64,000 bases of DNA from Marinithermofilum abyssi (GCF_014641195.1 NZ_BMHQ01000009.1:62566-126565); one strand, 5' to 3'. Shown: positions 9,608 to 18,943, numbered from the stretch's first letter. Numbers and translations: made by a program. The notes: generated by a model from the sequence alone, not told the origin.

Positions 9608-11236
9608 TTACAAGTATACCACTCGATGGTTGGCGAGTGAAAGAAGCGGCGTGTCAATTAATCGGAAAATCCATTCTTTCCCGTAACGGTTCCAAAAGGG
9701 CAGCAAATTATAAATCCGCTCTTGGAGGCCCCCTGCAGGCGCCAGCCCGTTTTTCAACTGATTCATCCGGTGCACATCGGTATCAAAACGCTCTTCCAGA
9801 GCTTTTTTCGCCCTCTTCTCCAAATAGTCCACCTGCTGCAACAGTTTCCGGTGGTTCGTTTCACCCAGCGGTTTTAAATCCGGACGAATCTGGGCAAGCT
9901 CTTCGACCAATGGCGTATAGATTTCCCGCAGCCGTGCCCGCACTTGGTCAAAACGGGCAGCCACGTCCCATTGGATTTGACTGTTGAGCCACTCGCGCTT
10001 TTTCATCTCCTCTCTGAGCAGCACATCCTGAAAGCTCCACTGAAAGCGGCGAAGTTGCTTCTCCCAGCGGCGGTCCATCAACGTCAGGCTGATCCGGGGA
10101 AACAGCGGCGGCATCTCCATGTCAAAGAGAGCGAATGCTTCTTTCAACAACCCCCAGTAGGCCGTTTCACCCGGCCCCAGCACCACAGCCAACACCGGAA
10201 AGAGGAACTCCTGCATCAATGGCCGGCTGACCACATTGTTGCTGAACCATTCGGGATGTCGGTGAAGCAATGCTTTCAGCTCCTCCGCCGTCCAGGAATC
10301 CTCCTCTTCCCGGGTACGGAACCGGCCTCCCGTCTGTTCCAAAGCACAGCGTTCTCCGTTTTGCAGCAAAAAAAGATGGGCATGCTCACGGGGCAAGTCC
10401 AATTGCACAGGATATCCTTTTTCTTTCACCTGTTCGATTTGGGTCACCAAAGCATGTTGAAGATCTTGGTTATGATCGATCAACCGTTCGAAAAAAGGAA
10501 CTTCCAACTGCCGCAGCGGAGGAAACGCTGCATCAATCAACAACAAACCATACCGCCCAAACCATTCATGCATCCAACGGGCAAAATGACGGCTCAGGCT
10601 GAGTCGGCTATTCGCATGCTGCCTGAGCTTACTTAAAATGCCGGCTTTGTATTCCGAGTCCGGAAGCAGCTGTTCCAGCCCCTGCACCCATTCCTCCCAC
10701 ATGTCGGGGGTCGGTACCACATTTGAAACAGGAACCTTTTGTTCGCTATGTATCTTCAAACGATGCTTGAGCGGTTCCCCTTTTCCCCCGAACAAGTAGA
10801 TGTGATCCACTTCATCCAGATCGTGATCTTCGCCGGCAATCCAAAAAACCGGGAGGACCGGACGTCCCAGACGCTTCTCTTCCCGGCGAGCCAACTGTAT
10901 GATCGTGATGGCTTTGTATATGGTGTACAGCGGTCCGGTCATTAAGCCTGCCTGCTGTCCGCCGATCACCACCAGACTGTCCGGCTGAGCCAGCCGCTTC
11001 AGGTTGCGTTCTACCTCCGGATGAGAGAGTTCACTGCCGTGATACTCCCGGATCACTTCCGCTAACCGGACTCGGTCGATACCGGACTCTCTTTCCCTTT
11101 GCCTTTTCGCACGCAGCAACATGTTTTCCTCATCAGCGGGAGAGTATCCGTACAGATCCGCCACCCGGTCAAAATGATGGATCATATCCCGGTATAACGG
11201 AGATTGGGGTTCCAGATAGACTTCATCGATATGCAT
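9608..11236 (-). CDS. bshC: BshC, bacillithiol biosynthesis cysteine-adding enzyme
   Basis: 542 residues, the family's usual size. Adds cysteine to GlcN-malate in the last step of bacillithiol synthesis, the low-molecular-weight thiol of Firmicutes. Family signatures seen: VVIGGQQAGLMTGPLYTIYK near residue 90 (nucleotide-type fold), PVFWIAGEDHDLDEVDHIY, and a long C-terminal coiled coil (LLQQVDYLEKRAKKALEERF). ATG 11236 has GAGGGTG upstream. In B. subtilis the homologue (YllA) lies just before mraZ; here ahcY has come between. A structured 5' leader precedes it. Confidence 0.95.
   Translation of the reverse strand: MHIDEVYLEPQSPLYRDMIHHFDRVADLYGYSPADEENMLLRAKRQRERESGIDRVRLAEVIREYHGSELSHPEVERNLKRLAQPDSLVVIGGQQAGLMTGPLYTIYKAITIIQLARREEKRLGRPVLPVFWIAGEDHDLDEVDHIYLFGGKGEPLKHRLKIHSEQKVPVSNVVPTPDMWEEWVQGLEQLLPDSEYKAGILSKLRQHANSRLSLSRHFARWMHEWFGRYGLLLIDAAFPPLRQLEVPFFERLIDHNQDLQHALVTQIEQVKEKGYPVQLDLPREHAHLFLLQNGERCALEQTGGRFRTREEEDSWTAEELKALLHRHPEWFSNNVVSRPLMQEFLFPVLAVVLGPGETAYWGLLKEAFALFDMEMPPLFPRISLTLMDRRWEKQLRRFQWSFQDVLLREEMKKREWLNSQIQWDVAARFDQVRARLREIYTPLVEELAQIRPDLKPLGETNHRKLLQQVDYLEKRAKKALEERFDTDVHRMNQLKNGLAPAGGLQERIYNLLPFWNRYGKEWIFRLIDTPLLSLANHRVVYL
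9613..9641 (-). promoter_or_regulatory. Putative sigma-A promoter of ahcY
   Basis: TTCACT (9641-9636), 17-base spacer, TATACT (9618-9613) on the minus strand, lying inside the 3' end of bshC and about 120 bases before the ahcY start. The -35 matches four of six consensus bases. Confidence 0.45.
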
Positions 11237-11277
11237 CGGCTCGGCACCCTCATTTCACTATATTCCGCTTGGATCAC

Positions 11278-11375
11278 ACCAGAGGTTGTTCAGATGGATG
11301 ACAAACCCCGTCAGGCTCTTCCGCTTGCTTCACAGCAGAAAAGCTCTGCTGACAGCCGTCCCGACAACCTCTGGT
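11278..11375 (-). ncRNA. Structured 5' leader of bshC, family unknown
   Basis: A perfect 12-base-pair closing stem (ACCAGAGGTTGT / ACAACCTCTGGT) encloses about 74 bases. Inside are a hairpin CAGCAGA / TCTGCTG, nested in GGCT / AGCC, and a second hairpin TGAC / GTCA. The whole forms a multi-branched domain 41 bases before the bshC start. A TATACT box at 11410-11405 on the minus strand would start a transcript just upstream. I compared it by eye with common riboswitch consensus sequences and could not match it. No terminator follows, so any control would act on translation or stability. Confidence 0.5.
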
Positions 11376-11468
11376 CCTTTCCTTTTTGTAAGCTTACCCC
11401 ACCCAGTATAGCATGAAGCGTTCCCGGGAGGAAATTCCCTTTCACGAAGTCCGGATCTGTCCTTTTCC

Positions 11469-12869
11469 TTACGATTTCTTGTGGTTACTGCTGGTGGAAG
11501 GCTGCAGCATCAGGGACAGAATCAAGCCGAGAACCGAAGCGGATGCTGCCATTAACATGGCCGTCTCATACCCGTGTTGCCAGGCTTGAGGCAAAATCCC
11601 GCTCCCCTGCTGAGCAAAAGGAAACGGAGCCGATTGGTAGAAAGCCATCCCCATGATGACCAGACCCAGTGCAGCACCCGCGGCGCGGGACATCCCGGTA
11701 ACCACCAAGCTGGGCTGTACTTTGCGCGGAGGCAAGATTTGGAACAGCAGCTCATGAACAGGTGCCGCCAATGTACACCCCATACCCGCTCCCAACAAGA
11801 ACAACATGCCGACGCTTACGTAGGGGTCTTTCACCAATCCCAGCGTCAGATACGCAGACGAGGTTCCTAAAAACCCCACCACCAACACGGATTGGTATCC
11901 CATACGGGAAGAAAGCCAGCGCACCAGCGGGATCACTGCCCAAGCACTGAGGAATATCACCGAGAGAAACATACCCCCGATGAGAAAGGTTCGATGAAGC
12001 GTACTGACCAACCCGCCAGGGACAAATATAATGGCTACCCATGAAAAACCGGACAGTCCCAGCACTCCGTGCATCACAAAGAGTCGCCCGTCTGCCAATA
12101 GATTGGCGGCGAAAATAGGCTGTTTTGCCCGCCGTTCCACCATCATCAAGGGTATGGCTGCTCCTACAGCCAGAATGGCCCACGGCAGAACAGCGGGTTC
12201 GGTCCATGCCATCGCACCCCGGGCCGGATCCAAACGGGTGAGGGCAATCATGGCGCACAGCAGCATAATACCAAAATATAAGAGACCATGAATGTGAAAC
12301 TCTGATGTCCGGTAATAGCTTTTGGACCCCCAACGAAAACTAACCGCAAACAATATCAGGGCAACGGCGATGTTGATCCAGAAAAGCCAGCGCCACCCCA
12401 ACCAGATAGTGATCCAAACAGATCCTGCGGGGACCAGAATCAACAAAAAGGCAAACAGGATATGGGCAACCATTCTCCATCTGCTCTTTCGCAGGTGAGA
12501 CAGCCGGCGGATCTCAAAGGACAACAGCGGAACAATCCCTCCCGCTCCCAGCGCTTGCAAAGCTCTACCCAGAATAAGAACGGTCCAGGAACGGCTGCTT
12601 CCTGCCACAAAGCTACCGACAGCAAAAAAGAGCAAGGCACAAATAAACCACTTCTGCCGACCTACTCGGGCACTCCAAGTCTCCATCAAGGGTAGTGCCA
12701 AGACCAGAATAGCCAAGTGCAGCGCAATCACCCAAACGGCCCAACGCACAGGAAAATGAAGCTCCCCTACGATTGCCGTAAGGGATGGGGCGATCATCCC
12801 AATATCCAATGCACTCAAAAAAATGGCAATGATGAAGGTATCTAGGGACATCTTTTTTGCCAACGGCAT
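11469..12869 (-). CDS. MFS multidrug exporter, DHA2-like (14 TM)
   Basis: 466 residues, almost entirely hydrophobic, with about 14 predicted membrane helices, as in drug:H+ antiporter family 2. Helix 1 contains the family's ALDIGMIAPSL (compare LDxTxVNVALP). A motif-A-like segment follows helix 2 (METWSARVGRQKWF), and LGRALQALGAGGIVPL resembles motif C. ATG 12869 follows GGACGAAGGG. The substrate cannot be predicted. It is a single gene between panE and bshC on the same strand, and has no counterpart at this place in B. subtilis. Confidence 0.85.
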   Translation of the reverse strand: MPLAKKMSLDTFIIAIFLSALDIGMIAPSLTAIVGELHFPVRWAVWVIALHLAILVLALPLMETWSARVGRQKWFICALLFFAVGSFVAGSSRSWTVLILGRALQALGAGGIVPLLSFEIRRLSHLRKSRWRMVAHILFAFLLILVPAGSVWITIWLGWRWLFWINIAVALILFAVSFRWGSKSYYRTSEFHIHGLLYFGIMLLCAMIALTRLDPARGAMAWTEPAVLPWAILAVGAAIPLMMVERRAKQPIFAANLLADGRLFVMHGVLGLSGFSWVAIIFVPGGLVSTLHRTFLIGGMFLSVIFLSAWAVIPLVRWLSSRMGYQSVLVVGFLGTSSAYLTLGLVKDPYVSVGMLFLLGAGMGCTLAAPVHELLFQILPPRKVQPSLVVTGMSRAAGAALGLVIMGMAFYQSAPFPFAQQGSGILPQAWQHGYETAMLMAASASVLGLILSLMLQPSTSSNHKKS

Positions 12870-12944
12870 GCCCTTCGTCCTCCCCGTTCGCCGTCCTGTT
12901 CACCGGCATATAATCTTCCGTACAACATCTCACTGTGGATTATA

Positions 12945-13895
12945 TCATGAACACGGGAGGCTTTCTTCCGTCCCCGTGTTTCTCCCGCTGATGGCGGACA
13001 CCAACTCTGTCACCCATTGATTTACTGGTGTGGCAATACCGTACACCTTACCTTTTTTTGCGATATACCCGTTGATCGCACTGATCTCTGTCGTTCTCCC
13101 TCTTCTCACATCTTGTAACATCGAGGAGTGGTTGGGTGCCGTTTGACGGCATACATCCGTCACCCGCTGCAGTGTGGAACCCACATCAAAGGCATATCCT
13201 TCCGCCTCGGCCACGGCCGTTGCTTCTTCTACAATCGGCAAAGCCAACGAAAAAAAGGACGGCTTCTCTATAAGTTCCCCGTTGGTAACATGTAATATGG
13301 CCGTCAAAGGATTAATGACACTGTTGATTAACAGTTTTTCCCACATTCGATGACGGATATCTGGATCCCAACGAAGATCCGCGCCGAGAGACTGCCCGCT
13401 CTGCAACAACCGATCCACATCAGCCGACCGGGGGGTTCCTGCCAGGGAGCCGACCCAAGTCCTCCCGGTTCCTGTGTGAACCACCTCGGTATCGCTCTCT
13501 TTCCGGGCTCCCTCCGTGGTCACCGCTTGGATCACCCGTTCCTGGGAAAAGGATTGCGGAAGTACCTCTTCCCCGCCCATGCCATTTTGCCACAGCCATA
13601 GGGTTCCCTTCGGATGCAGCCGCCGGAGAGATTGCCGAACAGCCGTGGGCAAGGCGGTTTGCTTGACCATCAGCAGAATTTGATCCAGAGCCTCCATCTC
13701 TTCTTCCGCCCAACGGCACTCTATAGACAACCGATGAACTTTCCCCGTTACAGTAACCAGCGTGATTCCTTTCTCCCGGATTTGGTCTCGTTGCTGTTTC
13801 TCTCGGGTGATCAGAACGGGGGACCACCCGGCCAATGCCAGCCGGGCAGCCCACATCAATCCGAGGGAGCCGGCTCCCCATACGGCAATACGCAT
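12945..13895 (-). CDS. panE: 2-dehydropantoate 2-reductase (ketopantoate reductase)
   Basis: 316 residues. NADPH-dependent reduction of ketopantoate to pantoate in pantothenate/CoA synthesis. N-terminal Rossmann motif GAGSLG at residues 7-12; the family's K and N elements appear in LLMVKQTALPTA and WLWQNGMGGEEVL; the C-terminal helical domain carries WEKLLINSVINPLTAI and EISAINGYI. Weak ribosome site GGTGAAATATC before ATG 13895. B. subtilis has the orthologue (YlbQ) between ylbP and bshC; here the yng-like operon and the exporter are inserted on either side. Confidence 0.93.
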   Translation of the reverse strand: MRIAVWGAGSLGLMWAARLALAGWSPVLITREKQQRDQIREKGITLVTVTGKVHRLSIECRWAEEEMEALDQILLMVKQTALPTAVRQSLRRLHPKGTLWLWQNGMGGEEVLPQSFSQERVIQAVTTEGARKESDTEVVHTGTGRTWVGSLAGTPRSADVDRLLQSGQSLGADLRWDPDIRHRMWEKLLINSVINPLTAILHVTNGELIEKPSFFSLALPIVEEATAVAEAEGYAFDVGSTLQRVTDVCRQTAPNHSSMLQDVRRGRTTEISAINGYIAKKGKVYGIATPVNQWVTELVSAISGRNTGTEESLPCS

Positions 13896-14033
13896 GATAT
13901 TTCACCATCCGTCCCTGTGACCTGAATGCATTCCAGAAAATCTTGGATTCGTTTCACCGGGAACGAATCCGCCTCACTACTCCTTTTGTTGTACCAATGA
14001 CACGGCCCTTTTTCAACACGGGCAGCGGATTCC

Positions 14034-14073
14034 ATAAAAAAAGGCGGGATCCGCCATACAGCAAGTTCCCGCC
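14034..14073 (-). terminator. Terminator of the acyl-CoA carboxylase operon
   Basis: Stem GGCGGGA / TCCCGCC with a 17-base loop, followed by seven T on the minus strand, 21 bases after the last operon gene. Confidence 0.8.
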
Positions 14074-14093
14074 GATTCGATCCATTCATGGTT

Positions 14094-15629
14094 TTATACC
14101 GGGTATACCGGATGTTTCCGTTCACTGAACTGCATCTCTTTATTCTCATAGGCTACGAGCCGGCCGATTAATTCTTCGCGCAGATGATCCGGATCAACGA
14201 TACCGTCGATGATCAATTCCGAAGCCAACCGATAGATATCGATGTCCCGCTTGTATTCTTCCCGCTTTTCCTGCACGAATTTCACTTTTTCCGGCCCTTC
14301 CAATTCAGCGATTTTATTGCTGTAAACGGCGTTCACCGCAGCTTCCGGCCCCATGACGGCGATTTGCGCCGTGGGAAGGGCCAAGCAGCAATCCGGCTCA
14401 AAAGCAGGACCAGCCATGGCATAAAGCCCGGCACCATATGCTTTTCGCACGATGATCGATATTTTAGGAACGGTGACTTCCGACATCGCCGCAATCATCT
14501 TGGCCCCGTGCCGGATCATCCCTGCTCGCTCTGTCTGGGTTCCGATCATAAAGCCGGGCACGTCCGCCAGGAAGAGCAACGGGATATTGAATGCATCGCA
14601 CAGGGTGATAAAACGGGCTGCCTTATCTGCCGAGTCGACAAACAACACCCCGCCTTTCACTTTGGACTGGTTGGCTACGATCCCCACCGGACGCCCGTCG
14701 ATCCGCGCCAGTCCGGTAATCAGTTCCCGGGCGAACAGTTTCTTGATCTCAAAAAAGCTGCCTTCATCCACCAGGGAATCAATCAATTCCATCATATCAA
14801 AGGGCACATTCTGATTATCCGGAACGATTTGGGAGAGAGGTCGTGCATCCGCCGGCGGTGTTTTCCCCTCCGCCATCGGGGCGGATTGACGGTAATTGGC
14901 CGGAAAGTAACTCAGATACCGTCGTGCTTCTGCAATGGCCTCCTCTTCATTGGACGCCAAGACATCTCCGCAACCGCTAACCGAACAGTGCATACGGGCC
15001 CCGCCCATCTCTTCCAATGATACCTTTTCCCCGATCACCATCTCCGCCATGCGGGGAGAGCCCAAATACATGCTGGCGTTTTTGTCGACCATGATGACCA
15101 CATCGCAAAAGGCCGGGATATATGCTCCCCCTGCCGCAGAAGGACCAAACAGCACACAGACCTGAGGAATCATGCCGGAGAGCTTCACTTGGTTGTAGAA
15201 AATGCGGCCGGCTCCTCGGCGCCCCGGAAACATCTCAATCTGATCGGTGATTCGCGCTCCTGCCGAATCCACCAGATAAATGAGCGGCACCCGCATCTTT
15301 TCCGCCGTTTCCTGGATTCGGATAATTTTTTCCACGGTGCGAGAGCCCCAAGAGCCCGCTTTTACCGTGGAATCATTGGCCATCACGCACACCGTCTGGC
15401 CGTTCACCTTACCGATGGCTGTCACAACCCCGTCTGCAGGCAGCGACTCCTCCGTCACATTGGCATACAGGCCGTCTTCCAGCTGAAATTCATCATCAAA
15501 GAGCAGTTCCAGCCGCCGCCGGACAAACAGCTTGTTTTGCTCTGCCAGCTTTTCATGGTATTTGGGTGCTCCCCCCTTCTTCACCCGCTCCTCGATGTCG
15601 GCCAGCTTTTGTAAAGTGGTTGTTTCCAT
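14094..15629 (-). CDS. yngE: Acyl-CoA carboxylase, carboxyltransferase subunit (YngE/MccB-like)
   Basis: 511 residues covering both crotonase-like carboxyltransferase halves: VYLVDSAGARITDQ and FGPSAAGGAYIPAFCD in the N half, LFLADVPGFMIG and AYGAGLYAMAG in the C half. It transfers carboxyl from biotin to an acyl-CoA. As the last gene of a yngH-HB-G-F-E-like set with HMG-CoA lyase and a methylglutaconyl-type hydratase, 3-methylcrotonyl-CoA is the likely substrate (leucine breakdown). Propionyl-CoA cannot be excluded from sequence alone. AAAGGAGGG precedes ATG 15629. Confidence 0.88.
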   Translation of the reverse strand: METTTLQKLADIEERVKKGGAPKYHEKLAEQNKLFVRRRLELLFDDEFQLEDGLYANVTEESLPADGVVTAIGKVNGQTVCVMANDSTVKAGSWGSRTVEKIIRIQETAEKMRVPLIYLVDSAGARITDQIEMFPGRRGAGRIFYNQVKLSGMIPQVCVLFGPSAAGGAYIPAFCDVVIMVDKNASMYLGSPRMAEMVIGEKVSLEEMGGARMHCSVSGCGDVLASNEEEAIAEARRYLSYFPANYRQSAPMAEGKTPPADARPLSQIVPDNQNVPFDMMELIDSLVDEGSFFEIKKLFARELITGLARIDGRPVGIVANQSKVKGGVLFVDSADKAARFITLCDAFNIPLLFLADVPGFMIGTQTERAGMIRHGAKMIAAMSEVTVPKISIIVRKAYGAGLYAMAGPAFEPDCCLALPTAQIAVMGPEAAVNAVYSNKIAELEGPEKVKFVQEKREEYKRDIDIYRLASELIIDGIVDPDHLREELIGRLVAYENKEMQFSERKHPVYPV

Positions 15630-15662
15630 ATCGGTTCCCTCCTTTGATTCTCCCGTGATGCA

Positions 15663-16439
15663 CTATTCCCCCAGATAGATGGGCTTTCTCTTTTCTTTAA
15701 AGGCATTCAGCCCTTCCAACCGGTCCTTGGTAGGGATCAACACTTCATAAGCTTTTGTTTCAATCGCCAAACCGGTTGCCAGATCCGTTTCACTTCCCTG
15801 ATCAATGGCGAACTTGGCTTGGGCCAGGGCCAACGGAGCGTTTTCATTGATTTCGGCAGCCAGTGACAACGCTGCCTCCAACGCTTTCCCCGGAGCCACC
15901 ACCCGGTTCACCATCCCCATCGCTGCCGCGTCCTTGGCCGAGAACCGACGGGCGGTAAAGATCAGCTCCTTTGCTTTGGCCTTGCCGACCAGACGGGCCA
16001 ACCGCTGGGTTCCGCCCGCTCCCGGAATAATTCCGAGCGAGGTTTCCGTCAAGCCAAACATCGCCTCCTCATCCGCCACGCGCAGATCACAGGCGAGGGC
16101 CAGCTCCAACCCTCCGCCCAAAGCCAGCCCGTTGACGGCGGCTATCACGGGTTTGGGCAGCTTGGCCAGCGCTTGAAAGGTTTCACGAATCGTATGGATG
16201 TAACGCCGGACCTGGTCTTCGGTAAAGCCCCGCCGCTCTTTGAGATCCGCTCCGGAACAGAACGCTTTGTCACCGGCACCCGTTACCACCACCACCCGTG
16301 TGGCACGGTAATGAGCCAGTTCCACGATGATACGGCCCAATTCCAGTAAAGCCGGCATATTCAAGGCGTTGTACACTTCCGGACGTTGAATGGTGATGAT
16401 CGATATGCCTTCTCTCCGCTCCCACTCCACCACGTTCAT
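15663..16439 (-). CDS. yngF: Enoyl-CoA hydratase family, probable methylglutaconyl-CoA hydratase (YngF-like)
   Basis: 258 residues, crotonase fold. The oxyanion-hole regions are visible (DKAFCSGADLKE and AAVNGLALGGGLELALACD). Both catalytic-type glutamates expected in true hydratases are present: one in the GGGLELAL segment, the other in FGLTETSLGIIPGAGGTQRL. Context gives the substrate: sandwiched between the carboxyltransferase and HMG-CoA lyase genes, it would hydrate 3-methylglutaconyl-CoA to HMG-CoA. Start overlaps the upstream stop by four bases and has its own AGGAGGG. Confidence 0.88.
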   Translation of the reverse strand: MNVVEWERREGISIITIQRPEVYNALNMPALLELGRIIVELAHYRATRVVVVTGAGDKAFCSGADLKERRGFTEDQVRRYIHTIRETFQALAKLPKPVIAAVNGLALGGGLELALACDLRVADEEAMFGLTETSLGIIPGAGGTQRLARLVGKAKAKELIFTARRFSAKDAAAMGMVNRVVAPGKALEAALSLAAEINENAPLALAQAKFAIDQGSETDLATGLAIETKAYEVLIPTKDRLEGLNAFKEKRKPIYLGE

Positions 16440-17353
16440 CCCAGGCCCTCCTTCTCTTTGTTAAGTATGGCTTCCCGGCTTTGCAACACCTTTGAGGGCA
16501 GCCGCTTCCCCAATCTCTCCTGCACCTGGAGACTGACCTGACAGAGCGCATCCAAATCGATGCCGGTCCGAATCCCCATTCCTTCCAACATGTACACCAA
16601 ATCCTCCGTAGCCAGATTGCCGGAAGCGCCCGGTGCATAGGGACAGCCGCCCAGCCCGCCGAAGGCGCTGTCCAACGTGGTGACTCCTGCTTCCAGGCAG
16701 ACATAGGTGTTGACCAATGCGGTTCCGCGAGTGTCATGAAAATGACCCGCCAGTTGCTCCGGAGGAAAATGCTGCGTTAATATTCGCAACACGGCCTTTA
16801 CTTGATGGGGAGTGGCTACACCGATGGTGTCCCCCAGGGAGACTTCATAGACACCCATCTCAAACAACCGCTCGCAAATGGCTGCCGTTTGCCGTACGGG
16901 AACCTCTCCTTCATAGGGACAGCCGAATACGGTCGAGACATACCCCCGCACTTTTTTTCCGCGGGATCGGGCCAGCTCGACTACTTCCTTCAAGACAGGA
17001 TAGGTTTCTTCCAGGGTTTTGTTGATATTTTTTCGATTATGGGTCTCGCTGGCAGACAGGAAGATGGCGTACTCGTCAACCGGGGTTTCCAATGCCCGCT
17101 CCAACCCTTTGCGATTGGGGACCAATGCCCGGTACCGGACATCCGGTTCGGCAGGCAATGCACGGGCCAGGTCTTGGGCATCCGCCAGTTGCGGCACCCA
17201 TTGGGGATGGACAAAAGAAGTCACTTCCAGCTCTGTGACCCCTGCCCGGATCAACCCTTGAGCGATCTCCACTTTCATTTTCGTCGAGAGGGTCATCTGT
17301 TCATTTTGTAAACCATCGCGTAAACCGACCTCCACGATTTTTACCTGCGTCAT
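16436..17353 (-). CDS. yngG: Hydroxymethylglutaryl-CoA lyase (YngG-like)
   Basis: 305 residues from ATG 17353 (MTQVKIVEVGLRDGLQNE) with GGGGGATCGGC upstream; a longer frame adds 13 residues without support. TIM-barrel lyase that splits HMG-CoA into acetoacetate and acetyl-CoA. Seen: the metal/active-site segment VGLRDGLQNE, SLGDTIGVATP, HFHDTRGTAL, and the glycine-rich GGLGGCPYAPGASGN with the catalytic-loop Cys. Third enzyme of the predicted leucine/isovalerate pathway in this operon. Confidence 0.94.
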   Translation of the reverse strand: MTQVKIVEVGLRDGLQNEQMTLSTKMKVEIAQGLIRAGVTELEVTSFVHPQWVPQLADAQDLARALPAEPDVRYRALVPNRKGLERALETPVDEYAIFLSASETHNRKNINKTLEETYPVLKEVVELARSRGKKVRGYVSTVFGCPYEGEVPVRQTAAICERLFEMGVYEVSLGDTIGVATPHQVKAVLRILTQHFPPEQLAGHFHDTRGTALVNTYVCLEAGVTTLDSAFGGLGGCPYAPGASGNLATEDLVYMLEGMGIRTGIDLDALCQVSLQVQERLGKRLPSKVLQSREAILNKEKEGLG

Positions 17354-17366
17354 GCCGATCCCCCTT

Positions 17367-17582
17367 TTACTCATCCAGCTCGAGCAGCACATCCCCTTCG
17401 CCTACAAAAGCTCCCGCTTCCACCTTGACTTCTTTTACCGTGCCGCTGGATTCCGACTGAACCGGCACCTCCATCTTCATCGATTCTAGAATCACCACAT
17501 CCTGGCCCGCTTCCACTTGGTCACCGGGTTGCACCAACACCTGTAGCACGGTTCCGGCCATCGTCGATTGTACTTGTTGCAT
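17367..17582 (-). CDS. yngHB: Biotin/lipoyl attachment carrier protein (YngHB-like)
   Basis: 71 residues, a free-standing biotinyl domain. The biotinylation site is the Lys in ESMKMEVPV near residue 37, with flanking Gly turns (VQPGDQVEAGQD and VEAGAFVGEGD) placing it on a hairpin as in BCCP. It carries CO2 between the biotin carboxylase encoded just upstream and the YngE-type carboxyltransferase. Good site GAGGTGAAACAGC before the ATG. Intergenic distances in this operon are 11-13 bases. Confidence 0.94.
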   Translation of the reverse strand: MQQVQSTMAGTVLQVLVQPGDQVEAGQDVVILESMKMEVPVQSESSGTVKEVKVEAGAFVGEGDVLLELDE

Positions 17583-17593
17583 GCTGTTTCACC

Positions 17594-18943
17594 TCATCGT
17601 TGTTGAATCGGTTTGTTGTTTAAAAATCCAGTATCGTACTTTCCCTGTACAAACCGCACATCATGGACAATCTTTTGCAGCAGCGGCAAGTTGGTTTTGA
17701 TGCCTTCCACCTGAAACGCCGCCAAGACCTGCCGGCTCCGTTCCAGTACCTCCCCCCGGTTGCAACCGCTTACAATACACTTTGCAACCATCGGGTCATA
17801 ATAGGGAGATACCGTGTTACCGGATTCCACTCCAGCATCCACCCGAATGCCTTCTCCTTGAAGCATCTGAAAGCGGGTTACTTTTCCCGGACTGGGCAAA
17901 AACCGTTCGGGATCTTCCGCATAGATTCGGTATTCGATGGCATGGCCTTTCGGCGTCACATCCGCTTGCGAAAAGGGCAAGGGTTTTCCTTCCGCGACAT
18001 CCAATTGAAGCCCTACCAGATCCAGCCCCGTCACCGCTTCGGTCACGGGATGCTCCACCTGCAATCGGGTGTTCATCTCCAGGAAATAAATGCGCTCTTT
18101 TGCGTCCACCAAAAATTCCACAGTTCCGGCTCCCGTATAACCCACGGCTTTTGCCGCTCGAATCGCCGCATCTGTCAGTTTTTGGCGGGTGGCTGGCTCA
18201 ATCGAGGGCGACAAACATTCTTCCACCACCTTCTGATTGCGGCGCTGGATGGAACACTCCCGCTCAAACAGGTGTACTGTATTGCCTTGAGCATCCGCCA
18301 AAATCTGCACTTCCACATGCCGGGGCGATTCCACGAATTTCTCCAAAAACAAGGTGCCATCCCCGAAGTAGGCCTTAGCCCGCCCTTGAGCGGAAGGGAA
18401 CAGCTTCTCCAACTCCTCCCGGGACCGTATCACATGCATCCCGATCCCGCCGCCGCCGGCGCTGGCTTTCAACATCACCGGATAGCCGATCCGGTCCGCC
18501 TCCCTCGCCGCCTCTTCCCAGGTATGCACACCGCCGGGGGTCCCCGGCACCACAGGTACGCCGGCTTCCTCCATCACTTTGCGTGCCGTCACTTTATCTC
18601 CCATTCGGGCGATCACTTCGGGATCGGGACCGATAAAACAAAGCCCTGCATCCATCACTTCCCGGGCAAATCCGGCATTTTCTGATAACAGTCCGTATCC
18701 TGGATGCACCGCTTCGGCACCCGTCTCCTTGGCTGCCCGAATAATGGCTTTTCCATTCAGATAACTTTGTGCCACCGGCGGCGGACCGATACACACCGCT
18801 TCATCTGCTTCGCGGACAAAAGGCAGATCCCGGTCCGCCTCGGAGTATACCGCCACCACACCGATCCCGCGCTCCTTCAAAGTACGCGCGATCCGTCGGG
18901 CAATTTCCCCTCGGTTGGCGATCAATACCTTCTGAAACTGCAT
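17594..18943 (-). CDS. yngH: Biotin carboxylase subunit of acyl-CoA carboxylase (YngH-like)
   Basis: 449 residues, typical of AccC-type biotin carboxylase. Starts with FQKVLIANRGEIARRIA; the ATP-grasp glycine loop is KASAGGGGIGMHVI; the later domain has EMNTRLQVEHPVTEAVTG with the catalytic Arg/Glu residues. It carboxylates the biotin on the 71-residue carrier. First gene of the five-gene operon; unlike B. subtilis, no acyl-CoA dehydrogenase (yngJ) or synthetase (yngI) lies upstream, so activation and dehydrogenation enzymes must be elsewhere. AAAAGGAGGG precedes the ATG. Confidence 0.94.
   Translation of the reverse strand: MQFQKVLIANRGEIARRIARTLKERGIGVVAVYSEADRDLPFVREADEAVCIGPPPVAQSYLNGKAIIRAAKETGAEAVHPGYGLLSENAGFAREVMDAGLCFIGPDPEVIARMGDKVTARKVMEEAGVPVVPGTPGGVHTWEEAAREADRIGYPVMLKASAGGGGIGMHVIRSREELEKLFPSAQGRAKAYFGDGTLFLEKFVESPRHVEVQILADAQGNTVHLFERECSIQRRNQKVVEECLSPSIEPATRQKLTDAAIRAAKAVGYTGAGTVEFLVDAKERIYFLEMNTRLQVEHPVTEAVTGLDLVGLQLDVAEGKPLPFSQADVTPKGHAIEYRIYAEDPERFLPSPGKVTRFQMLQGEGIRVDAGVESGNTVSPYYDPMVAKCIVSGCNRGEVLERSRQVLAAFQVEGIKTNLPLLQKIVHDVRFVQGKYDTGFLNNKPIQQR

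Noticed and set aside
13856-14149. 97-codon frame between panE and yngE
   Set aside because: Runs through a clear terminator and into panE; no ribosome site; composition not protein-like.
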